Of a DNA stretch of 64,000 bases, positions 8,671-18,368 are shown piece by piece. A program made the position numbers and the translations under genes. Each line of letters opens with the position of its first letter. Positions within the stretch are counted from its first letter, which is position 1. Source of the stretch: Phocaeicola vulgatus (GTDB lineage Bacteria; Bacteroidota; Bacteroidia; Bacteroidales; Tannerellaceae); contig CP091733.1 in assembly GCA_022009975.1 (NCBI GenBank), positions 575,001 to 639,000 of the forward strand, in the 5' to 3' direction. Under the pieces are notes generated by a model that did not search any database, was not told where the DNA came from, and saw only the letters and a program-made list of their open reading frames with translations.

Positions 8671-9315
8671 TCAGAATTGATACCCCAATGTTAAGCCTAA
8701 TGCAAAGTTCTTATTGGTAATGTGGAAGAGGTAGGTGGTAAGCTCTTCAATCCAGCCTTTTTGATTGTAAATGTTCCGGAAACCGACTTCTCCGAAAAAG
8801 CCGAGTTGGAGGCTCTGGTTGATGAGTGCGTTCAAACCTAAGTTCAAACCATAGTCGAAGCGGTGGTTGTATCTTCCATCCTTTTCAAAAGCTCCCACTT
8901 CCGATGTCTTTTTAATCCCGTTCTCCTGTGTGATTGATTTGCTGTTTCCGCTCAAACCATACGCCAAATAGGGACCGAAGAGGAGTTTCACGGTGAAACG
9001 GTCATCGTCCTTGCAGTGGATTTGTAGTCCGAAACGCAGTGGCATGGTGATGAAATGGGCTTCATCTTTATATTTGATATTTGTTTCCACGTTATTGGTC
9101 GTTGTGTTTCTTGTTTCGATTCTGTTCCGTAATGACCAATATGCTCCTGGAACAAAACTCCAGTTGTAGTTTAGAGGAATGTCTAAATCGGATCCGACTC
9201 GGAAACCAAAGTTCTCATTGAATTGCGGACATATATTGATGCTCGTTTTTACTTGGGCGGAAACGAGGGAGCCTATGAATAATGCTGTGATAAGTAAAAA
9301 TACTCTCTTTTTCAT
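8671..9315 (-). CDS. Porin-family outer-membrane beta-barrel protein (214 aa)
   Basis: A signal peptide (1-20, ending LVSAQ) and about eight alternating hydrophobic strands end in the aromatic LGYQF, the C-terminal signature of small outer-membrane barrels (PorT/opacity-like). No ligand can be inferred. It is divergently transcribed from the OmpA-like gene at 9403; a TAccTTTG -7 box lies on its strand at 9349-9342. It is the first conserved-looking gene right of the nested IS block. Confidence 0.85.
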   Translation of the reverse strand: MKKRVFLLITALFIGSLVSAQVKTSINICPQFNENFGFRVGSDLDIPLNYNWSFVPGAYWSLRNRIETRNTTTNNVETNIKYKDEAHFITMPLRFGLQIHCKDDDRFTVKLLFGPYLAYGLSGNSKSITQENGIKKTSEVGAFEKDGRYNHRFDYGLNLGLNALINQSLQLGFFGEVGFRNIYNQKGWIEELTTYLFHITNKNFALGLTLGYQF

Positions 9316-9341
9316 GTTATTTATCTATTAATTCGTTCTTA

Positions 9342-9376
9342 CAAAGGTAATGTATGAAAGCTTGTCATTATCTTTG
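9342..9376. promoter_or_regulatory. Divergent Bacteroidota promoters for the porin and OmpA genes
   Basis: CAAAGGTA at 9342-9349 reads TACCTTTG on the minus strand, 27 bp upstream of the porin ATG. TATCTTTG at 9369-9376 on the plus strand lies 27 bp upstream of the OmpA ATG. Both match the TAnnTTTG -7 consensus of the Bacteroidota primary sigma factor. Confidence 0.7.
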
Positions 9377-9402
9377 CCTATTATAAAAATAATTAAATTG
9401 AT

Positions 9403-10240
9403 ATGAAAAGGTTGGTATATGCTGCTTTGGCATTTTTGATGTTGGGAACATCATCTTGTGTTACGAAAAAGAAATACCTGTTGGCAGAGAATGGACGCTT
9501 GGATGCTTTGGCTCGTGAAGCGGAGTTGAAAAAGCAACTGATCGATAGTCGCGATGAAAATGACCTGTTGAATGAGAATTTGACACGGTTGAGGAAAGAT
9601 ACGGCAGAAATGCGGAGGAATATCCGTAGTTACAAAGAGATGCTCAGTGCGAACATGGGGGAACAGGACAAGTTGAACGAGCTGTTGACAAAGAAATGCA
9701 GGAACTGGATGAGAGGGAGAGGACGATTAACCAACTCCAGGACATGATGACCTCTTTGAATGACAAGGTGCAGAATATCCTGAAAGGTGTGAAAGAGGCA
9801 TTGATGGGATTCAGCAGCGACGAGTTGAGTGTCCGTGAGGAGAATGGTAAGATATATGTGGCATTGTCGGACAAACTGTTGTTCCAGTCGGGCAGTGCGA
9901 CTGTCGATAAACGTGGTAAAGAGGCATTGGCGAAGTTGGCTTCCGTGTTGAACCAACAGAAGGATGTGGATGTGAACATACAAGGTCATACGGACACGAA
10001 GCCTATCCATACTGCCCGCTTTGCGGATAACTGGGATTTGAGCGTTATCCGTGCCACTTCGGTCGTTCGTATCCTGACCACTGAATATGGGTAAGCCCGT
10101 TGCAGATCGAACCGTCAGGAAAAGGCGAGTTTGTGCCGGTGGCAGACAATGAATCTGCAGAAGGCAGGAGCAAGAACCGTCGTACGGAAATCATTATTGC
10201 ACCGAAATTGGATGAGTTGTTGAAGATTATCAATAATTGA
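9403..10240 (+). CDS. OmpA-family lipoprotein, interrupted by two frameshifts
   Basis: The first frame gives a lipoprotein signal peptide (lipobox GTSSC at about 15-19) and a coiled coil. After a shift near 9688 the second frame (from about 9696) gives more coiled coil and the OmpA C-terminal peptidoglycan-binding domain (LLFQSGSATVDKRGKEAL, then NIQGHTDTKP). After a second shift near 10090 the third frame supplies NESAEGRSKNRRTEIII, the end of that domain, with a stop at 10240. Each break is repaired by adding one G (AAAGAAATG and TATGGGTAA). The restored protein of about 278 residues would anchor the outer membrane to peptidoglycan. The pattern looks like sequence errors rather than decay. 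Confidence 0.85.
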
Positions 10241-10252
10241 TATAGTTGTGCG

Positions 10253-10363
10253 GTGTGTCATAATTAATCAAATGCAAGGCTATGAGGAATGGATCCAAAG
10301 TTTACGGTTGTAAAATGAGGTCTGGTTCCGGAAGCGATGCAACCGTTTGCAATTATGACACAC
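10253..10363. terminator. Long inverted repeat between convergent genes
   Basis: GTGTGTCATAATT (10253-10265) is complementary to AATTATGACACAC (10351-10363), enclosing about 85 nt with a smaller CGGTTG/CAACCG pairing. It lies between the stop of the OmpA gene and the stop of rhaM, so it may be a shared terminator structure. A related TGTGTCA hairpin ends the gene at 15969. Confidence 0.5.
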
Positions 10364-10372
10364 TGCCTTTCA

Positions 10373-10708
10373 TTATTCAGGAAGTTTGAATATCTGTTCC
10401 ATCAACTGCCATTTCTCCGCTGAAGAACTGCCGGGTTTGCTCTCTTGGAACTGTCCTACGAACTCTTCCCATTCTGCTTGCCTGTCCAGCGTCGCCAAGC
10501 GGGCGAATGCCTCATCCCAATTGAAATCATCCGGGGTTTCCACTATCATGAAAAGACGGTTGCCTAAGCGGTATATCTCCATATTGCTGATGCCCACAGC
10601 CCGGATGCCTTCCGGAATCTCTTTCCAAATGTGTTGGTGCCAATAGCAATATTGCTCAATGAGTTTGGGGTCGTCTTTCAAATCCAATGTTTGACAAAAA
10701 CGTTTCAT
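10373..10708 (-). CDS. rhaM: L-rhamnose mutarotase
   Basis: 111 residues, the full length of the RhaM/DUF718 family, which interconverts the alpha and beta anomers of L-rhamnose in the cytoplasm. Visible family features are MKRFCQTLDLKDDPKLIEQY, the central YWHQHIWKEIPEGIRAVGI segment with its His, and the EWEEFVGQFQ stretch near the end. It stands alone here. Its sugar links it functionally to the GH78 rhamnosidase at 31.7 kb and to the rml genes at 23.4 kb. Confidence 0.85.
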   Translation of the reverse strand: MKRFCQTLDLKDDPKLIEQYCYWHQHIWKEIPEGIRAVGISNMEIYRLGNRLFMIVETPDDFNWDEAFARLATLDRQAEWEEFVGQFQESKPGSSSAEKWQLMEQIFKLPE

Positions 10709-10767
10709 ATTATTATAGTTTACGAGTTATAACTAATCATAGCAAAGAAATGGAATAATTTCCGTAA

Positions 10768-10792
10768 TTGCAAAAAAATGTCATTATCTTTG
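10768..10792 (+). promoter_or_regulatory. Promoter for the pseudouridine synthase gene
   Basis: TTG at 10768-10770 and TATCTTTG at 10785-10792 match the -33/-7 elements of Bacteroidota. The ATG of the downstream gene lies at 10821. Confidence 0.55.
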
Positions 10793-10820
10793 CACGGATA
10801 TATATATATTAGAAGCCATT

Positions 10821-11723
10821 ATGAAGAGAAATAATTATTCAACACGAAGGAGAAGTCAGGGTGACCAACCGAGGGGACAATATCTCCCGGTGGAAAAAGA
10901 GACGACTTTACTTTCCTTTTTATTCGAATCATTGAAAGACAGGAGTAAGAGTGCTGTCAAATCCCTTTTAAGCCATAGGCAGATTTTGGTGAACGACCAA
11001 GTCGTTACACAATTCGACACGCCTGTACAGCCCGGCGACAAAGTGATGGTCAGTTATATTCGAGGGAAGGTGGAGTTTAACAACCGTCTGTTGAATATCA
11101 TTTATGAAGACAATGCCGTTATCGTGGTGAACAAGCGCGAAGGTTTGTTGTCTGTCGGTACGGAACGTGTGCATGAACGGACGGCTTACCATATCCTCAG
11201 TGATTATTTGAAGAAAAGCGACCCGCGCAATAAAATATTCGTTCTGCACCGATTGGACCGTGAGACATCCGGATTGATGATGTTTGCCAAAACTCGTGCG
11301 GTTCAAGAGAAAATGCAAAGTAACTGGAATGAGATGATAACAGAGCGCACCTATGTGGCTGTCGTGGAAGGCAAACCGGAGAAGAGTTCGGATGTGTTGA
11401 CGACTTTCTTGAAGGAGAACGCGGAGGCTCGGGTCTATGTCGTGCCTGAAGGGGGGAAAGAGGCGATAACCCGTTATGATGTGTTGCGCTCGAATGACAG
11501 GTATTCCCTTTTGGAACTGAATTTGGAAACGGGAAGGAAAAACCAGATTCGTGCCCAAATGGAATATATCGGGCATCCGATTGCAGGGGATTACAAATAC
11601 AGTGCGGAAACAGATCCGACAGGAAGGTTGATGTTGCATGCGCAACGCCTCTATTTCATCCATCCCGAGACAGGCGAGGAGATGCACTTTGACACTCGCA
11701 TCCCCGATTCTTTAAATCGTTAG
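10821..11723 (+). CDS. RluA-family rRNA/tRNA pseudouridine synthase with S4 domain
   Basis: 300 residues. An N-terminal S4-like RNA-binding domain (about 28-85, KSAVKSLLSHRQILVNDQVV) is followed by the RluA catalytic domain, with the active-site motif HRLDRETSG near residue 140 containing the catalytic Asp, and GRKNQIRAQMEYIGHPIAGD near 238-257. It converts uridines in rRNA or tRNA to pseudouridine; the precise site cannot be told from sequence. dsbD follows after 34 bp, so the two may be co-transcribed. Confidence 0.9.
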   Translation: MKRNNYSTRRRSQGDQPRGQYLPVEKETTLLSFLFESLKDRSKSAVKSLLSHRQILVNDQVVTQFDTPVQPGDKVMVSYIRGKVEFNNRLLNIIYEDNAVIVVNKREGLLSVGTERVHERTAYHILSDYLKKSDPRNKIFVLHRLDRETSGLMMFAKTRAVQEKMQSNWNEMITERTYVAVVEGKPEKSSDVLTTFLKENAEARVYVVPEGGKEAITRYDVLRSNDRYSLLELNLETGRKNQIRAQMEYIGHPIAGDYKYSAETDPTGRLMLHAQRLYFIHPETGEEMHFDTRIPDSLNR

Positions 11724-11757
11724 TAAGTAAAAATTGGTAATTTAGCAAATAACACAA

Positions 11758-13824
11758 ATGAAGAAAGTCCTATCATTTATGCTGCTCCTTATGATAGCTT
11801 GGGCAGCCGAAGCACAGATTTTGACTCCGGTCAAGTGGGAAATCAAGTTGGAAGATTCGGATAGCTCCGTAAAGACCTTGTTGTTTTCCGCCAAGTTGGA
11901 TAATGGATGGCATTTATATGACATGAACCTGCCGGAAGGAGGTCCCATTTCCACTTCGTTTAATTATGAAACGTTGAAAGGTGCTAAGACAGTAGGTTCT
12001 CCCGTTCCTTCAAAGAAAGCGACGACGGTTTATGACGAACAGTTTGAGATGAACCTGAGTTGGTATGCCCATGAGGTCTCTTTCACGCAAAAGCTTGAAA
12101 TAACCAACCCGAAAGCTTTCAAAGTAGAGGGATATGTCGAGTTTATGGCTTGTAACGACGAGAACTGCCTTCCTCCCGATAAAGAGTCTTTCTCGTTTAA
12201 CCAATCGAATATAAATGTGGAGAAGACATTGCAGGCAATGGCCAAAGTGGAAGATATTCCTGCTGAGGAGTTGTCTGATACAGTTAGTGTCGTTGAGGAG
12301 GTTTCCGAAGATGTCTCTGTCGCTAAGCCGAACAAGACAGCGGATACAGTGGGAACAAGTTCTTCTCTTGTCCATTCCGATTTGTGGGAACCGGTTATCG
12401 AGGAGCTGAAAGCATTTGGAGATACGACTGTTACGGCAGCTGATACCAGCTGGTTGTTCATCTTCTTTGCCGGATTCTTGGGCGGACTGATTGCATTGCT
12501 CACACCTTGTGTCTGGCCGATGATTCCTATGACAGTTAGTTTCTTCTTGAAACGTACAAAAGACCGGAAAAAAGCTATCCGCGATGCTGTGACTTATGGA
12601 GTTTCCATCATTGTCATCTATTTGGTGTTGGGCTTGCTGATTACAGGTATCTTTGGTGCGAGTGCCTTGAACGACCTCTCTACCAATGCCATATTTAATA
12701 TCATTTTTTTCTTGTTGTTGGTTTTGTTTGCTGTCTCTTTCTTTGGAGCATTTGAAATCGTGTTGCCGTCATCTTGGACAAACAAGTTGGATATGAAAGC
12801 AGATTCGACAACGGGTATCATCAGTATATTCTTCATGTCATTCACTTTGGTGTTGGTATCCTTCTCTTGTACAGGTCCGATTATCGGGACATTGTTGGTA
12901 CAAGCGGCTTCCATGGGGTCGAAAGTAGGTCCTGCTATCGGTATGTTTGGTTTTGCTTTGGCTCTTTCCATACCATTCAGTTTCTTCGCTGTTTTCCCGA
13001 ACATGCTTCAGAGCATGCCGAAGTCGGGAGGTTGGCTTAATTCTGTGAAAGTCGTATTGGGCTTCTTGGAATTGGCATTGGCATTGAAATTCCTTTCGGT
13101 AGCAGATTTGGCATACGGATGGCGCTTGTTGGATAGAGAGGTGTTTGTGGTGCTTTGGATTGTCATCTTCGCACTTTTGGGATTCTATCTGTTAGGTAAG
13201 ATCCGTTTCAGCCACGACAGCGAATTGAAGCATGTTTCCGTGCCTCGTCTGTTTATGGCGATTATATCATTTGGCTTCTCTATTTACATGATACCGGGTC
13301 TGTGGGGTGCTCCGTTAAAGGCAATCAGTGCGTTTGCTCCTCCGTTGTATACACAAGATTTCAGTTTGTATGACAATGAAGTGCATGCTGCGTTTACCGA
13401 TTATGAAGCGGGTATGGAGTATGCTAAGCGGAACAACAAGCCTGTCATGATTGACTTTTCGGGTTATGGCTGTGTGAACTGCCGTAAGATGGAAGCTTCT
13501 GTTTGGACGAATATACGTGTAAAGGACATCTTGGAGAAAGATTATGTATTGATTACCTTGATTGTCGATGATAAGAGCAAATTGCCGGAACCGATTGAAA
13601 TCGTAGAGAATGGCAAGACTCGTGTTTTACGCACAGTAGGTGACAAGTGGAGCTATCTGCAACGAAGTAAGTTTGGTGCGAATGCACAGCCTTTCTATGT
13701 CCTTTTGGATGGTGATGGAAAACCATTGTCTCCTTCCTATGCTTTTGACGAAGATGTAAGTAAGTATATCCAGTTCTTGAATAAAGGATTGAGCGAATTT
13801 CAGAATAATCTGGGAGGTAAATAA
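11758..13824 (+). CDS. dsbD: DsbD-like protein-disulfide reductase (thiol:disulfide interchange protein)
   Basis: 688 residues. A signal peptide (1-19) leads to a periplasmic DsbD-alpha-like domain (about 20-150, with the Cys pair in MACNDENCLPP), a low-complexity linker, a membrane domain of about eight helices (about 215-500) with the redox Cys motifs LTPCVWPM and SCTGPIIG, and a C-terminal thioredoxin-like domain (about 545-688) with active site GYGCVNCRKME. It carries electrons from cytoplasmic thioredoxin to the periplasm. The stop codon overlaps the ATG of mazG by one base, so the two are translationally coupled. Confidence 0.92.
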   Translation: MKKVLSFMLLLMIAWAAEAQILTPVKWEIKLEDSDSSVKTLLFSAKLDNGWHLYDMNLPEGGPISTSFNYETLKGAKTVGSPVPSKKATTVYDEQFEMNLSWYAHEVSFTQKLEITNPKAFKVEGYVEFMACNDENCLPPDKESFSFNQSNINVEKTLQAMAKVEDIPAEELSDTVSVVEEVSEDVSVAKPNKTADTVGTSSSLVHSDLWEPVIEELKAFGDTTVTAADTSWLFIFFAGFLGGLIALLTPCVWPMIPMTVSFFLKRTKDRKKAIRDAVTYGVSIIVIYLVLGLLITGIFGASALNDLSTNAIFNIIFFLLLVLFAVSFFGAFEIVLPSSWTNKLDMKADSTTGIISIFFMSFTLVLVSFSCTGPIIGTLLVQAASMGSKVGPAIGMFGFALALSIPFSFFAVFPNMLQSMPKSGGWLNSVKVVLGFLELALALKFLSVADLAYGWRLLDREVFVVLWIVIFALLGFYLLGKIRFSHDSELKHVSVPRLFMAIISFGFSIYMIPGLWGAPLKAISAFAPPLYTQDFSLYDNEVHAAFTDYEAGMEYAKRNNKPVMIDFSGYGCVNCRKMEASVWTNIRVKDILEKDYVLITLIVDDKSKLPEPIEIVENGKTRVLRTVGDKWSYLQRSKFGANAQPFYVLLDGDGKPLSPSYAFDEDVSKYIQFLNKGLSEFQNNLGGK

Positions 13825-14610
13825 TGGATCGGACGAAAGCGGAGAAAATGGAAGCCTTTGGTCGTCTTTTGGATATAATGGACGAACTGAGGGTGAAGTG
13901 TCCTTGGGACAAGAAGCAGACAAATGAAAGTTTGCGTACCAATACGATAGAGGAAACGTATGAGCTTTGCGAAGCTTTGATGCGGGAAGACAACGTGAAC
14001 ATCAAAAAGGAGCTTGGCGATTTATTGCTGCATATTGTTTTCTATGCGAAGATAGGCGAGGAGAAAGAGGCTTTTGACATCAAGGATGTGTGTGATGCCT
14101 TGTGTGAGAAGTTGATTTATCGCCATCCTCATGTGTTCGGGACTGTTGAGGCGGAAACAGCCGGAAAGGTGGAACAGAATTGGGAACAGTTGAAACTGAA
14201 AGAGAAAGGTGGCAACAAGACCGTATTGGCTGGAGTTCCTTCTTCTTTGCCTTCCATCGTAAAGGCACACCGCATCCAAGACAAAGTCCGCAATGTGGGC
14301 TTTGATTGGGAAGAACGTGAACAGGTCTGGGACAAGGTGAAGGAGGAGTTCGACGAACTGATGGTCGAGGTGCGCAAAGAAGACAGCGATAAAATGGAAG
14401 CTGAGTTTGGTGACCTCTTTCAGCCTTATCAATGCTGCCCGTTTGTATAAGGTCAATCCGGACAACGCTTTGGAGCGGACCAATCAAAAGTTCATCCGTC
14501 GTTTTAATTATTTGGAAGAGCATGCCAAAGAGAAGGGCGTGGAACTGAAGAATATGTCATTGGCGGAAATGGATGCGCTTTGGAATGATGCGAAAGCGGC
14601 AGGCTTGTGA
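13824..14610 (+). CDS. mazG: MazG nucleoside triphosphate pyrophosphohydrolase, one frameshift
   Basis: About 262 residues across two frames. The first frame carries CPWDKKQTNESLRTNTIEET and the EExxE...ExxD metal-binding helices (KKELGDLLLHIVFYA) plus most of the second MazG repeat. After GDL near 14412 the frame shifts, and the second frame gives FSLINAARLYKVNPDNALER and the usual C-terminus ending at 14610. Removing one T from the CTCTTTC run restores a continuous protein. MazG hydrolyses non-canonical and excess NTPs. Its start overlaps the dsbD stop. Confidence 0.88.
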
Positions 14611-14707
14611 GAAGGGGATAGCTTGTAAGTTCTTGTGTAGAAAGCGAGGACTGTGCAATCAGTGTTCGAGAAGTTATTCCCGGATATTAATAGTATAAAG
14701 AATTCAG

Positions 14708-14748
14708 AAGGGGATGTGTTATAATGGATATTTAGGCGCATCCCCTTT
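14708..14748 (+). terminator. Stem-loop downstream of mazG
   Basis: AAGGGGATG (14708-14716) pairs with CATCCCCTT (14739-14747), followed by a short T run. It lies between mazG and the next signal-peptide gene. Confidence 0.6.
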
Positions 14749-14769
14749 CATTGTGTTAAGATAAGAGAG

Positions 14770-15969
14770 ATGAGAAAGATTTTATATTGGTTTTGTCTAT
14801 CATTGATAGCTGGTTCGGTTACTGCCCAAATCAATGAATCGGTATTCCAATCGGCTGCGGCGATAGATAGTTCCAGTGTTGGTGAGCTGAGATTTGAATT
14901 GGATAACGTCAACTTCTTCAAGGATGATGAGTTTGCCGGAGGTTTTCAGAAAGGATATACGTTGCCCGGGTTTTGGATTCAACCGAAGCTGGTTTATTTT
15001 CCATTGAAGAATATCAAAGTGGAATTAGGGGCGCATTTGCTCCATTATTGGGGCGCAAAGAAATATCCCTGTTATGCCTATCATGATATAGCAAAGTGGA
15101 GCGGAAGCCAATATCACAAAGGTTTCCATGCTTTGCCTTGGTTTCGTGCCCAAGTGGATTTCTCCCGGCGTTTCAGTTTGGTGTTAGGTGATATTTACGG
15201 GGCAGCCAATCATCAATTGATTGAACCGCTTTATAATCCTGAGATGAACCTGATGGCAGACCCTGAAGCCGGAGTGCAACTGCTTTATAATTCTTCCCGC
15301 TTCTTTTTGGATGTATGGGTGAATTGGCAAAGTTTTATATTTAGGGAGGACACGCACCAAGAGGCATTTATCATAGGACTTTCATCTAAAATCAATTTGA
15401 ATGATCCTTCAGCCAAAGTGAATGTTTATCTTCCTGTTCAGCTGATGGCACAGCATCGTGGAGGCGAGATAGATACGATTTACACCAATTCCGTACAGAC
15501 CTTGATGAATGGGGCTCTCGGGTTGGGTGCTGTTTGGAATACCGGGCATTCTCTGGTTAATAAAGTGGGAATTGAGGCGGATGCTGCATTTTCCTATCAG
15601 CAAGCAGGACATTTATGGCCGTTTGATACGGGCTGGGGAACCTATTTGAGAATGTATGCCGATTGTCGTAGGCTTCGTGTCAAAGCCGCCTATTGGCAAT
15701 GTGAAAAGTTTGTCTCTTTAACCGGAAGTCCATTCTACAATGCTATTTCCATGCAAGACGAAGGGACAGTATTCCATTCTCCTAAAATGGTGTGTGCTGG
15801 TTTGGAGTATACATATCCTTTTGCCAAAGCTTTTGCTGTTGGTGCTGATTTAGATGTTTATTGTCATTTGAAAGGAGATAAAAGTCTTGCGACCGGGGAA
15901 TTAGTGCCCAAGTCATCAGCAACGAGTTTCTCAGCGGGCGTCTACTTACGAATCAATCCTTCCATTTGA
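14770..15969 (+). CDS. Uncharacterised exported outer-membrane barrel-like protein (399 aa)
   Basis: Signal peptide at 1-19 (ending GSVTAQ). The rest is rich in aromatic and alternating hydrophobic residues (for example YGAANHQLIEPLYNPEMN, TGWGTYLRMYADC), which suggests a beta-barrel of the outer membrane. I recognise no named family. It lacks the C-terminal aromatic (ends RINPSI). It is a single gene, bounded by stem-loops on both sides. A role at the cell surface is the most that can be said. Confidence 0.7.
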   Translation: MRKILYWFCLSLIAGSVTAQINESVFQSAAAIDSSSVGELRFELDNVNFFKDDEFAGGFQKGYTLPGFWIQPKLVYFPLKNIKVELGAHLLHYWGAKKYPCYAYHDIAKWSGSQYHKGFHALPWFRAQVDFSRRFSLVLGDIYGAANHQLIEPLYNPEMNLMADPEAGVQLLYNSSRFFLDVWVNWQSFIFREDTHQEAFIIGLSSKINLNDPSAKVNVYLPVQLMAQHRGGEIDTIYTNSVQTLMNGALGLGAVWNTGHSLVNKVGIEADAAFSYQQAGHLWPFDTGWGTYLRMYADCRRLRVKAAYWQCEKFVSLTGSPFYNAISMQDEGTVFHSPKMVCAGLEYTYPFAKAFAVGADLDVYCHLKGDKSLATGELVPKSSATSFSAGVYLRINPSI

Positions 15970-16003
15970 TTAAGAACTTCCAAAAGTAAAAAGCAATAAA
16001 AAA

Positions 16004-16042
16004 GCGGTGTGTCAAATGATTGTTATGACACATCGCCTTTTT
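16004..16042 (+). terminator. Rho-independent terminator
   Basis: GCGGTGTGTCA (16004-16014) pairs with TGACACATCGC (16026-16036), with one mismatch, followed by TTTTT at 16038-16042. It terminates the gene at 14770-15969. Confidence 0.8.
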
Positions 16043-16135
16043 ATGATACTTTATCACATCAGGCAATAAAGTATTTGTTGATTGGTCAGGCAAATATTAC
16101 GCCTCAATGGTGAGACACCATCATGTTATCAGCCA

Positions 16136-16621
16136 TTATTCTCTTTTACCTAATTGGTGGTCGATGATACCATAGTGATGATCACCATAGTTTTTCAAAT
16201 CATTCAGAATGTTTTTCGCTGTAGATTCTTCTTCAACCTGTTCACGAACAAAGCCGAACAAGAAATCTCTTGTCGCATGGTCTTTTTCCTCTTCAGCGAT
16301 ATCGACCAATTTGTCAATCATTTCTGATACATGCTGCTCATGTTTATAGACATGTTCGAATACTTCTACAGGAGATCCCCAAGCAGTAGGAACAACATTT
16401 ACCTGGCCTATCATGACATCACCTCCGCGGTCGATTGCATAATTGATAAGTTGGTAGGCATGAGTAAGTTCTTCTTTAGACTGAGCTTCCATCCATTTGG
16501 CAAAACCGTTCAATCCTTCTTTCTTGAAATAAACAGCCATTGACAAATAAAGGTTTGAAGACCACATTTCTGCATTCACTTGTGTGTTGAATGCTTCTGA
16601 TAATTTTGTACTTAATAACAT
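16136..16621 (-). CDS. ftnA: Ferritin
   Basis: 161 residues, typical of bacterial non-haem ferritin. Ferroxidase-centre ligands are visible: Glu in the first helix (AEMWSSNLYLSMAVYF), Glu/His in the second (SKEELTHAYQLINYAIDRGG) and Glu pairs in the fourth (DFLFGFVREQVEEE). It stores iron as ferric mineral in a 24-subunit cytoplasmic shell and helps oxygen tolerance in anaerobes. It lies 46 bp downstream of the acyl-CoA dehydrogenase gene on the same strand. Confidence 0.95.
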   Translation of the reverse strand: MLLSTKLSEAFNTQVNAEMWSSNLYLSMAVYFKKEGLNGFAKWMEAQSKEELTHAYQLINYAIDRGGDVMIGQVNVVPTAWGSPVEVFEHVYKHEQHVSEMIDKLVDIAEEEKDHATRDFLFGFVREQVEEESTAKNILNDLKNYGDHHYGIIDHQLGKRE

Positions 16622-16667
16622 GACATTATTGTTTTAAAGGTTCATTAAAAGCAATACAAAGTTCGCA

Positions 16668-18368
16668 TTAATGTCTGTATAAATCCAAATCTTCAGGTTT
16701 AAATTTCTCTACGAAAGAGTAAATTTTATCTAATTCTGCCTCTCCGTAGCGAATATAAACTTCAGCAGAACGTCTGAAAGAGTCTTCTGAATTTGCGTCT
16801 TGCAACAGCAAATAACCCAATACACAGTGAGCAGCGGCTTCAACCAAACGGCGCGCTTGGAAGTCGATGTACTCATTGTTCTTAGTAGAAGTTACCATTT
16901 CAACCAAAGCAGCATATTTGCTTGTCATTGCTTGCAATCTGGCATGTAACGGTTGCAACTCCTCCTTGTATTCAATCTGGTCGTATTCGTTCAAACGGTT
17001 CAGGTATGTGCCTGTCGTCACGTGGCGGATAGCAGCTACTACTTGCAATTGAGTCGTTCCTTCGTAGATGTTGGTAATACGGGCATCACGGTAGATACGT
17101 TCGCAAGCATAATCTTTCATGAAGCCTGAACCTCCATGAATCTGGATGGCATCGTATGCGTTTTGGTTGGCATACTCAGTTGTCATGCCTTTTCCTAACG
17201 GAGTGAAGGCATCCGCCAATTTGCTGTATTTCTTGAACTCTTGACGCTCTTCCGGAGTCAATTTACGCTCTTTGGAAATGTCATCCAACGCTTTGTAAAT
17301 ATCTACAAAACGGCTTGTCTCGTACAACATTGAACGGGAAGCATCCGCTTTGGCACGCATCAATGTCAACATTTCATAAATAGCCGGGAACTTCTCAATA
17401 GCTTTGCCAAACTGTTTACGGTCTTGTGCATAAGCCAAAGCTTCACGGCAAGCAGCTTCGCTCAAACCTACAGCTTGTGCCATGATGCCCAAGCGGGCAC
17501 CGTTCATCAAAGCCATTACATATTTAATCAATCCTAATTTGCGGTCGCCACACAATTCAGCCTTTGCGTTCTTGAATACCAACTCGCAAGTAGGAGATCC
17601 TTTGATACCCATCTTGTTTTCGATGCGGCGAACGTTCACGCCTCCGTTCTGTTTGTCATAGATGAACATGGAAAGTCCGCGTCCATCATGTGTTCCCTCT
17701 TCTGAACGAGCCAATACCAAATGAACATCAGCATCACCGTTCGTGATGAAACGTTTAACGCCGTTCAAGTACCAGCATCCGTCCGCTTCGCTGTAAGTAG
17801 CCTTCAACATGACAGACTGCAAGTCAGAACCAGCATCCGGCTCTGTCAAGTCCATAGACATGGTTTCGCCTGCACAGATACGAGGCAAGAAACGTTGACG
17901 CTGGTCTTCGCTACCAAATTCATACAATGTCTCGGCACAATCCTGCAATCCCCACAAGTTCTCAAATCCGGCATCTGCACGGGAAACGATGTCGGCAGCC
18001 ATGATATAAGGCACAACCGGGAAATTCAAACCGTTGTATCGGCGAGGCATAGACATGCCCATCAACCCTGCATCGCGCACTGCTTTCAAGTTTACTTGTG
18101 TTCCGGAAGCGTAAGTTACACGTCCGTTTGCTACACTTGGACCTTCGTGGTCAACACCTTCTGCATTGGGTGCAATGGTTTCGCCAGCAATTTCTCCGAC
18201 AATTTCCAAAACTTTCTCGTAATTGTCCATCGCATCCTCAAAATCTTGAGGAGCGTAATCGTAGTTCTCTTTATCGGCAAAGCCGCGCTCCTTCAGCTCG
18301 ACAATACGCTTCATCAAAGGATGATGCAAATGATGTTTCAAGCTGGGATTATCTATATAGTAATTCAT
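16668..18368 (-). CDS. Acyl-CoA dehydrogenase family protein
   Basis: 566 residues, longer than classical short-chain acyl-CoA dehydrogenases (about 380) because of an extra C-terminal helical region (about 440-566), like the longer bacterial homologues. Family motifs: MSMDLTEPDAGSDLQSVMLK (FAD/substrate loop), GVKRFITNGDADVHLVLARS, and YEGTTQLQVVAAIRHVTTG near the end with the likely catalytic region. Its ATG overlaps the etfA stop by one base, so it is translated as the third gene of etfB-etfA-acd. It probably passes electrons between an acyl-CoA and ETF; the substrate is unknown. Confidence 0.92.
   Translation of the reverse strand: MNYYIDNPSLKHHLHHPLMKRIVELKERGFADKENYDYAPQDFEDAMDNYEKVLEIVGEIAGETIAPNAEGVDHEGPSVANGRVTYASGTQVNLKAVRDAGLMGMSMPRRYNGLNFPVVPYIMAADIVSRADAGFENLWGLQDCAETLYEFGSEDQRQRFLPRICAGETMSMDLTEPDAGSDLQSVMLKATYSEADGCWYLNGVKRFITNGDADVHLVLARSEEGTHDGRGLSMFIYDKQNGGVNVRRIENKMGIKGSPTCELVFKNAKAELCGDRKLGLIKYVMALMNGARLGIMAQAVGLSEAACREALAYAQDRKQFGKAIEKFPAIYEMLTLMRAKADASRSMLYETSRFVDIYKALDDISKERKLTPEERQEFKKYSKLADAFTPLGKGMTTEYANQNAYDAIQIHGGSGFMKDYACERIYRDARITNIYEGTTQLQVVAAIRHVTTGTYLNRLNEYDQIEYKEELQPLHARLQAMTSKYAALVEMVTSTKNNEYIDFQARRLVEAAAHCVLGYLLLQDANSEDSFRRSAEVYIRYGEAELDKIYSFVEKFKPEDLDLYRH

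Noticed and set aside
10968..11687. 239-aa minus-strand ORF
   Set aside because: Shadow of the RluA-family gene, which has the HRLDRETSG active site.
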